Part shown: positions 58,330 to 64,000 of the stretch, piece after piece
How the letters are laid out: each line of letters opens with the position of its first letter
Position numbering within the stretch: position 1 is the stretch's first letter
Source of the DNA: Heterohyrax brucei
Taxonomy: Eukaryota; Chordata; Mammalia; Hyracoidea; Procaviidae
Assembly: GCA_028571685.1 (NCBI GenBank)
Contig: CM053140.1
Span: 25,277,501 to 25,341,500, forward strand
DNA length: 64,000 nucleotides
Reading direction: 5' to 3'
The notes under the pieces: generated by a model
Databases searched by the model: none
What the model was told of the DNA's origin: nothing
The model's input: the letters and a program-made list of their open reading frames with translations, nothing else
Program-made: the position numbers and the translations under genes

Positions 58330-58925
58330 TATGTTTTGTAAAATACTTGGAACACCTTTTTCCTTTTTTACCTATTTAGTATAACATTAGTTATTGTGGC
58401 TATGTGTACAACCATTACCACTACTGGTGTTCAAATTTTTCCATCACCCTTAGGGGAAACCCGTTTCCTCTAAAGCTGTAACTCTACTTCCCCTCTCCAT
58501 TTAGTCCCTGGTAACCACTGGTAAGGAAACCCTGGTGCTAATGAAAGGGTTGGCAGATCAAATTGACCCGGTGCTCCTGGGCGACCCTGTCAGTCAGTTG
58601 TGCTCTGATCTATAGGATCACTATGAGTCAGACCCAACTTGATGGCAATGGGTTTGGTTTGAAACACTCATCTACTTCAGTCTCTATACACTTGTCTATT
58701 GTAGGTGTTTCCTATAAGTAAGGTCATAGAATATTTGTCCTTTTGTGTCTGGCTCATTTCATTTAACATCTTCAAGGTTCATCCATATTATAACATTTTT
58801 GAAAAATTCACTTCCTTTTAGGACTGAAGAGTTCTCCATTGTTTGTTGATCCATGCATCTACTGATGGGAATTTGGGTTCTTTCTCTGTTTGGCCCTTCT
58901 GAATAGTAATCCCCTGAACACAGGT
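58330..58925 (-). mobile_element. L1 3' fragment, antisense, with nested SINE
   Basis: 'ttgtgtctggctcatttcat', 'caaggttcatccatattat' and 'gatgggaatttgggttc' are typical of old L1 3' ends read in reverse. A sense AfroSINE-like element interrupts it at 58525-58665 ('ggaaaccctggtgctaatg' to 'aacttgatggcaatggg'). Confidence 0.75.
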
Positions 58926-58934
58926 GTAAAAGTA

Positions 58935-59105
58935 CCTTGTTTTAGTTAGTTGTTGAGTGTCCTTGAGTTGCTGCGATCTTGTAGTAGCTGTATAGCCAGT
59001 GGAGAACTGCCCCATAGGGTTTCCAAGGAGCTGCTGGTGAATTTGAACTGCTGACTTTGTGCTCAGCAGCTGAGCTGTTACCCACTGTGCCACTAGGGTT
59101 CCTTC
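58935..59105 (-). mobile_element. AfroSINE-like SINE, antisense
   Basis: 'tgccccatagggtttccaagg' to 'cccactgtgccactagggttcc'. Confidence 0.82.
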
Positions 59106-59524
59106 CATTCTCTGGGGCTGCTGGAACAGACCTAGCACAAGTGAGTTGCTTGAACAAAGACGTTGACTTTCCCACAGTTTTGGAGGCTACAATTTTGAAT
59201 TCTGGTGGGCTCTGTAGGAGAAGGCTGTGTGTGTGCAGGCTCTGGTAGAAGGTCTTTGTGCCTATGAGCTTCTGTCCTTGGGTGATCTTCATGTGGCTAG
59301 GTACCTCCCTTTTGCCATTTCTGATTTCTGGCTTTCTTATTTAATCCCTTTAATAGCTCCAAAAAGGTTGACTCAAGGTAACACCCTACACTAATCCTGC
59401 ATCCTTCACATAGCTAAGACAACGCTTTCCCAAACAGGATTACAACCATACCATAGAGGCTAGTACTTACAACGCATATTTGGTGGGGACACAGTTCAGT
59501 CCATAAGATTCCACCCTTTACAAC
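59106..59524. repeat. Ancient mammalian interspersed repeat
   Basis: 'ctggggctgctggaacagacc', 'cccacagttttggaggct' and 'gggacacagttcagtccataa' are familiar from a common old mammalian repeat that I cannot name with certainty. Confidence 0.5.
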
Positions 59525-59688
59525 AACAGTCTCTGCCATCCAGTCAATTCCAACACATAACGACCCTGTAGGGCAGAGTAAAACTGACCCATAGAGCTTC
59601 TAAGGAGTGCCTGGTGGATTTGAACTGCTCACTGTTTGATTAGCAGCCATAGCACTTCACCACTATGCCATCAGGGTTTCCTTCCACA
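59525..59688 (-). mobile_element. AfroSINE-like SINE, antisense
   Basis: 'cagtcaattccaacacataacg' to 'cactatgccatcagggtttcc'. Confidence 0.85.
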
Positions 59689-60346
59689 CTCTGGCCTCTC
59701 CAAATTCCTGTCCTTGGAACATCCAAAACACAGTCACCCCAAGACATCTCTGAGAAGTGTCAAACCAACTCTAAGACCAGAATCGGATCTTCTGAATCAC
59801 CTCTGTCACCTGTAGTTAAGACTTTAGGAATATTTGATCCTGGGGCCAAATTCTTCATCTGTCAGACTATGAAATCTAGAAGACTATTTCTGAAGGACAG
59901 TGGTACAAAGGGGTGCGAGATCGACCTTTCCATTCCCAATGAGGGAAATTGAAGAAAAAGAAAGGATAATGGGCACCAAGCATGTCCAAAACCAACAGAA
60001 CAACTAGATTAGTTGTCAAGGCTGCATAATAACCCTCTGCTGTTTGGGACCATCTGGGCGTTACTGTTGTCCTCTGGACTCTGGGTGTTGCCCATGCTCT
60101 CTGGATTGTGGGAGGAGTCCCCTAGGCTCTGGGATTCAGCTACACCTTCCAGACCCACTAGGATGGCACTTACAGCCCATTGGCTTTGAGGGCTATTGTT
60201 CTCTTAGTCCCTCTGAGTGGGAGCTGCATGTCTTGGGCCCCAGTAGGTCCACTGGGCATGGCACCTTGTCCTCTTAGCTTTGGGCAGTGATCCCATCCCC
60301 CAGAACCGACTGGATGAACATCAGATTCTTGGAAACCTAGGAAGCT
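59689..60346. other. No gene recognised
   Basis: A 95-codon plus frame (59665-59952) overlaps the SINE and is not recognisable. Confidence 0.4.
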
Positions 60347-61307
60347 GTCAGGGGCTGAATTGTGTTCCCCCCCAAAATTTGTGTAGCCATTTAGCTAGGC
60401 CACGATTGCTGGTATTGTGTAATGCCCTTCATGTTGTAAATCCTGTGTCTCTCACGTTAATGAGGGTGGATGGACTGCAGTTGAGTTGGCTGGACGGGAC
60501 TTAATGTGTGGGATTGTATTGTGGGTTGGGGTGGCCTACTGGAATGTAACAGGAAGGGAGTCAGCTGAGATTTGGGGATCTCCTAGCACCGAAAAGCAGT
60601 GCCAGGAGCTGAGCACATACTTTGGAAAAGACTAGGTCCCCTGTGCCTCAGAAGCCTGTAGTGCAGGGAGAGTCAGGCCAAGGAACTTCCTCCAGGGTCA
60701 GCAGAGGAAGCCTTCCCCTGTAGCTGACAACCTGAATTTGGACTTTTAGCCTCCTGGACATGACCAAGAGAATTGTTCTTGGTAGGAGACCCAATATAGA
60801 GTCCCTGACATAACAGAAGAAAAAGAGGTGTGCAGCTCAATAACTCTAGTAAAAGCCCAGAATTGATGGTCTGAGAACCTGGAGGGTCCGCTGGGAACAT
60901 GGCCCCTAGCCTTGTTGCTGCCCTGACCTGAAGCCAGTACTGAGGTGAACACTGAGACTAAGAAAGGACTGTACTTGGGGACACAGAGTTAGCATGTGGT
61001 GTGTACTTTATCACTTTATACATTTATAGAAGACCATTGAACCAATTTCTTTCTGTAGGAGAGAGGAGAGGGTAGAGAGGAGGGGACACATATTGGTTGG
61101 GAGGATACCAGTAGTAAAGAGTGAAAAGGAGGAGTATGTTGTCACAGGGTGGGCAGAGCAGATAGAGTTGTAGAGCGGCACGCTGGAGAACTAACTTGGA
61201 TTGTGTATTTCCACTTAATCATGATAAAAAAAAAACGAAAAAAGTTTTCTTTTTAAAGCCATCCATTTGTGGTATTCCTGTTTAAGCAGCACCCAGATAA
61301 CTAAACA
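60347..61307 (+). mobile_element. MaLR-like LTR split by retroposon family X (copy 3)
   Basis: The LTR starts 'tgtcaggggctgaattgtg' and runs to about 60765. Its last 60 bases reappear at 61246-61307 ('aaagccatccatttgtgg' to 'ataactaaaca'). Between them is the A-tailed retroposon (about 60780-61245). The same LTR end and tail are at the left window edge. Confidence 0.75.
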
Positions 61308-62774
61308 GAGATGTGACTCCACGCTTTGAAACTGAGGCAGCTGTGCCTGTTTCCCATGCTCTTTCCCACGTGTCTGCTGATGTTTGGAATGCTCCAATGA
61401 TGGTCCTGTCCTTTTCCTGAAAGACAAGAGATGTAGCTCTTTTGACCAGTTCCATGCATGTGAAATTCAAAGAGGTGGACAGTATTGTTTCCATTCCTTC
61501 TCTGTCCCCTTCAGTTTGAGCTGATGAATTTTCTGCTATGATAGTTGGTTAGAATCATTAGTCACTGGCTTAATCTCTGTTACAAGATTGTGTAGCCACA
61601 CGCTTGGTGAAAATTCTAGAATGCATGGACCTAGTATGTACAACAGAATTTTCCATGTCTTTAAATTTTGTTTGAAGTTTGCATAGTTCATTTTAAAGTC
61701 CATCTCTTTCCTCTCTCTTTTTTACTCTAAGTGGAAAGGAGATCCCTTGCTGCACCTTTAAGGTCTTCCTGAAAAAGCTCCTCAGCTAGTTTTGGAAGTT
61801 CATCCCTTAAATAAGTGCCTTCCACCAAACATTTGAATGTCATTTAAATGAGTTCCTTGTCACTGTGTAGAAAGCATCTCCTTTCTTCCACTTGCTAACG
61901 CTGTGTTTGTCTAACATGCACATTTCTAGCCACGTTCTGTCGCTGGCATCCTATGTGTTCTCTGTAACTGTTGGAGACTAGGTGTCGCCGTCCTCACTTT
62001 CTTCAGAGCCCCGCCAGCTTTGCCTTTGACGATGTAGACTTTTCCTATGAGGCACATTAAGTCTCCCAGGCTTTAAGCCTCACCAGATTCTAAAACTGCT
62101 TCCACATTGTAGGTGTTTCTGGAGCAGCATCCCACTTTGTCGCTCTACCCGACCCTTGTAACCCCGTTCGTTTTGATCCAGAAAATGTCCTGTGGAGTTT
62201 TAGGTGATTGTTCCTGTCTAAATAATGTGTGCAATCCAGTTGAGATCTTGGGAAGAAGAGAGGATCTTGACTCCTGTAAGGTATCTATCTCTGTGAAGGA
62301 ACTGGAGGCCCAGGGAAATGCTGGTAGAAGAATCGTTTGGGGTGAGATCCACAGGCCTCATGTTATGAGGCACAGTGTGCTTTGCAAGACTTTTCATTGA
62401 GATGAAGATTTCCTTTGCTTTTCAGCCTTGGCACTAGGTGTTTCCACTGATAGAAGAAAACCTTGTAACTGTAGGCATCTGATGGTCTGACCTCACTCGT
62501 CACTTTCCCAGAGAGTGTCCCTGCTGCCAGTTGAGGTAGACCTTAATCATGTGAACACAACCCGTTGGTTCAAATGTTCCCTTTACAAGCTCTCCAGCCT
62601 GTGGGACACGCTTTGAGCAACCGAGCTCTGAAGCTCTGAATTGTGACGATGGCGGCTTTCACACGCTTTCTGAGATATGGATCGTGTAGGTTTCTGATGA
62701 GTCCAGTGGAACGGTGGTGTCCCGTGACTGGTTGTGTCTGTTTCACATAGTGAATTACAGCCCAAAGAAAAGAA

Positions 62775-62925
62775 ATGCGATGGAGTGACACAGTGGCAGC
62801 AATGATCAGTCCAAGCCTAACGACTGTGAGGATGGTGCAGGACCGGGCAGTGTTTTGTTGAATTCTCCGAGGGTTTGTATGGTCCAGACTCACTTGATGG
62901 CACCTAACAGTAACAACAAAAGACC
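62775..62925 (+). mobile_element. RTE LINE 3' end, sense
   Basis: 'acagtggcagcaatgatcag', 'gtgaggatggtgcaggaccggg' and 'cttgatggcacctaacag'. Present only in the right block copy. Confidence 0.75.
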
Positions 62926-63059
62926 AAATAGAGTTCCTTAGTTACACTAGTCCCATTTTAAGTTCTGAAAAAACAAATAAGGCCAGTGTCTACCTTCTTG
63001 CCCTGTGCAGAAAGAGAACAATGAGAATTTCACTGGGATAGTATTGCTCAAGAGTATAC

Positions 63060-63225
63060 ATCCCAAACAACCAAACTCATTACTGTGGAGTTGATTCTGA
63101 TTCACAGTGACCTTTCAGAACAGAGTAGAACTGCCCCATAGAGTCTCCAAGTAGCACCCCGTGGATTTGAACTGCTGAACTTTTGATTTGTAGATGTAGC
63201 ACTTAAACACTACAACACTAGGATT
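63060..63225 (-). mobile_element. AfroSINE-like SINE, antisense
   Basis: Orthologous within the duplicated block to the SINE at 1665-1842. Confidence 0.78.
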
Positions 63226-63505
63226 TTGCAAGCGCTTATACAGCAGGAGATAATCTGTTTGTGTCTTCAGTGATCAGTGTCATAGGCCAGAAAGAACAAG
63301 AAAACAATATACAGAGGGTCTGCTCATTGGTTTACCGTCTAGCATGGGAGGCAGTTTTAAATGCATAATGAAAAACCAGGGACATCTAATACCTTTAGTC
63401 AAAGAACAAAACTTGAAAGTCAGGATAGCCAAGTGCCGTCGAAAGTCAGGATAGGCTGCAAATTATTGAAGTAAAGATTCAAAAAATTAGTTAGGTTTGG
63501 CTATC

Positions 63506-64000
63506 TCCATGGTTGAGCAAGTTTGATACCATGTGAGATGGACAGAGTTATTTGGCCAAAATTAGTGTATGAATCCCTGAGGGAGCTGAGAACTCAGTAT
63601 CGTTTGTTCCTTCGTGAAAGTCAGGGTGAGTGAGGCAGAGAAAACAGTCTGCACGTTGGGAGCTAGGGGCAGAGTGAGCCACACTGGAGGAGGTGGAGAC
63701 CACAGACCCTTTAGACCTCTCCAGGTACCATCTAGTTCTTGACTCTGGCTGACAGCCTCTAGTTTAGGTGGCCCTTTCTGTCGTTTTGGACTCCAAGGTA
63801 CCTAACAACGTAATTGTGGAAGAAATAGCATTTTAGAACAGGCTTCTTAGGTTTTATTAATGAGGTTGTATCAGAGTAGGCATTTACCCATGAGTCCATT
63901 TGTTGTACTGTGGACACTTCCATGTAGCTGTACTGATGCAAGCTTTATCACCAGTATTCAAACACCCGCAGAGTCACCCATGGTGGACATGTTTCAGCTG
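63506..64000. other. No gene recognised
   Basis: Unclassified sequence to the window end. Confidence 0.4.

Larger units (their letters stand above)
61190..63505. repeat. Right copy of the direct paralogous block
   Basis: Partner of 1-2085. The match ends at 'aaaaattagttaggtttggct'. It contains two insertions absent from the left copy: an RTE 3' tail and about 25 bases near 63430. Confidence 0.8.

Overview
This is a gene-poor stretch of mammalian nuclear DNA. It is full of tRNA-derived SINEs carrying the 'accctggtggc...actcgacggca' signature and of RTE-type LINEs ending in 'taggtgccgtcgagtc'. I recognise this pair as typical of afrotherians, most likely elephant. That placement is from memory of repeat families, not from a search. 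There are no operons, tRNA or rRNA genes, or CRISPR arrays.

The core (about 13.7-47.6 kb) is a degenerate tandem array of single-exon protein kinase copies, all on the minus strand except for one inverted scrap. They belong to the MARK / sperm motility kinase (Smok) branch of the CAMK group. Only one copy is intact: a 557-codon frame at 43357-45030 with every catalytic motif in place, followed by a UBA-like segment and a Cys/basic C-terminus. A KA1 domain relic sits out of frame just downstream (43059-43356). Four other copies are dead: A (15.8-19.4 kb, split by an RTE LINE), B (20.9-24.6 kb, C-terminal half present three times head to tail), C (24.6-25.35 kb, truncated and fused to B) and D (27.4-29.4 kb). 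A fifth scrap, the UBA region, lies inverted at 42776-42905. Flanking DNA was copied with the kinases. Copies A and C share one 5' flank, whose kinase-less copy is at 13.7-15.4 kb. Copies D and E share another.

Outside the array: a block of at least 2 kb at the left edge (1-2085) recurs in direct orientation at about 61.19-63.5 kb. A complete non-autonomous MaLR-like LTR element (50605-52531) has 5-bp target duplications and LTRs differing at only 3 aligned positions plus one 29-bp indel. There are relics of two different Tc1/mariner transposases (5.5-6.3 kb; 37.5-38.6 kb with a deleted cousin at about 10 kb). A dead fragment of a MUC16-type SEA domain (53.75-54.70 kb) adjoins a block also copied at 47.6-48.1 kb. 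The rest is decayed RTE, SINE, L1 and LTR sequence.

The only well-supported protein-coding candidate is the 43357-45030 kinase. If expressed, family precedent points to a testis or sperm Ser/Thr kinase. The dead neighbours record repeated unequal exchange and small rearrangements.
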